5,526 nucleotides of DNA from Clostridia bacterium. GTDB taxonomy: Bacteria > Bacillota > Clostridia > Christensenellales > Aristaeellaceae. The notes below the pieces were generated by a model. It worked only from the letters and a program-made list of their open reading frames with translations, was not told the DNA's origin and did not search any database. Of the stretch, positions 4,901-5,526 are shown piece after piece. The stretch spans positions 1 through 5,526 of the forward strand of contig JAFWBZ010000023.1 of the NCBI GenBank assembly GCA_017537105.1, read 5' to 3'. Within the stretch, counting starts at the first letter, position 1. Each line of letters starts with the position of its first letter. The translations under genes and the position numbers were made by a program.

Positions 4901-5526
4901 ATGAAGGTCAGAAATCTCGTTTCCAAGCGGTTCAAGGAGACCCCGGCGGACTGCCAGATCGCGTCCCAGGCGCTGATGATGCGCGGCGGCTACATCAAGC
5001 CCGTGGGCAACGGCATATTCACGCTGTTCCCCATCACCAAGCGCATCACCGCCAAGATCGAGAACATCATCCACCAGGAGATGAACCGCATCGACGGCCA
5101 GGAGGTGCTGTTCCCGGTGGCCATGCCCGCGGACATCTGGCGCAAGTCGGGCCGCTATGATTCCATCGGCTCGGAACTTCTGCGCTTCAAGGACCGCTCC
5201 GGCGCGGACATGGTGCTGGGCATGACGCATGAGGAGGCCAGCGTGCAGCTGATGACCGACGTGGCCGACTCCTACACCCAGTATCCCTTCATGATCTACC
5301 AGATCCAGACCAAGTTCCGCGACGAGCCCCGCTGCCGCGGCGGCCTGATCCGCGTACGTGAGTTCACCATGAAGGACGCCTATTCCTTCCATACCTCCCA
5401 GGAGGATCTGGAGAAGTACTACGCCCGCGCCTACGAGGCCTACAACCGCGTCTACGCCCGCTGCGGCGTGCCGGAGGTCGTGGCCGTGGCCAGCGACAGC
5501 GGCATGATGGGCGGCAAGGTCAGCCA
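4901..5526 (+). CDS. proS: Prolyl-tRNA synthetase, N-terminal part (runs off window)
   Basis: The 208 visible codons encode the start of a class II prolyl-tRNA synthetase, which charges tRNA-Pro with proline using ATP in the cytoplasm. The class II motif 1 region ends at GQEVLFPVAMP (66-76). The substrate-binding THEE is at 109-112 and motif 2 is FRDEPRCRGGLIRVREFTMKDAYSF (139-163, key Arg140, Glu142 and Arg153). GMMGGK (201-206) is at the point where bacterial-type ProRS normally enters its editing insertion. The wording (LGMTHEEA, RDEPRxRGGLIRVREFTMKDAYSFH) is the form I associate with clostridial homologues. AGGAGGA (4887-4893) lies 7 nt before ATG 4901. Motif 3 and the anticodon-binding domain would be beyond the window. 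The gene is transcribed from the promoter at 4600 and controlled by the T-box leader. No frameshift or unusual residue is seen in the visible part. Confidence 0.97.
   Translation, partial: MKVRNLVSKRFKETPADCQIASQALMMRGGYIKPVGNGIFTLFPITKRITAKIENIIHQEMNRIDGQEVLFPVAMPADIWRKSGRYDSIGSELLRFKDRSGADMVLGMTHEEASVQLMTDVADSYTQYPFMIYQIQTKFRDEPRCRGGLIRVREFTMKDAYSFHTSQEDLEKYYARAYEAYNRVYARCGVPEVVAVASDSGMMGGKVS

Noticed and set aside
4732..5160. 142-codon plus-strand frame running into proS
   Set aside because: It starts inside T-box Stem I and overlaps proS in another frame; the proS frame has unmistakable class II synthetase motifs.

Overview
The window looks like a chromosomal stretch from a GC-rich member of the Clostridia, plausibly a gut lineage of the Oscillospirales/Christensenellales kind; this placement is inference. 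The grounds are a T-box leader in front of proS, strong GGAGG-type ribosome binding sites, sigma-A type promoters in short AT-rich gaps between GC-rich genes, a short BspA-like leucine-rich-repeat protein with a Gram-positive-style signal peptide, and a prolyl-tRNA synthetase whose wording (THEE, FRDEPR, REFTMKDAYSF) I associate with clostridial homologues. There are no mobile elements, CRISPR arrays or tRNA genes.

Layout. (1) Positions 1-128 are the 3' part of a 5S rRNA and its intrinsic terminator, the end of an rRNA operon. (2) A near-consensus promoter (181-209) drives an alpha/beta-hydrolase esterase (242-1036). Two secreted-protein genes follow on the same strand: a BspA-like LRR protein (1069-1881) and a protein with an NADase-type glycan-binding (discoidin-like) domain and an unrecognised C-terminal half (1947-3050). 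A strong hairpin without a U-tract lies between those two. (3) A second promoter (3107-3135) precedes a compact three-gene unit: a secreted C39/papain-like putative cysteine peptidase (3167-3754), a cysteine-rich YkgJ-like protein (3765-4253) and a DUF4298 protein (4266-4571), separated by only 10-12 nt. (4) A third promoter (4600-4628) starts a complete T-box riboswitch (about 4635-4869) that controls proS (4901 to beyond the window end).

How the parts fit together. The esterase, LRR and glycan-binding genes could form one transcript for extracellular or envelope functions (adhesion, carbohydrate contact, ester cleavage), with the internal hairpin possibly lowering expression of the last gene. 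The peptidase-like/YkgJ-like/DUF4298 unit has no assignable pathway. proS is an independent unit regulated by uncharged tRNA(Pro). All genes are on the + strand. The long minus-strand open frames are GC-driven shadows. The best candidates for new biology are the C-terminal half of the 1947-3050 protein and the function of the 3167-4571 unit. No whole novel system can be demonstrated from sequence alone.
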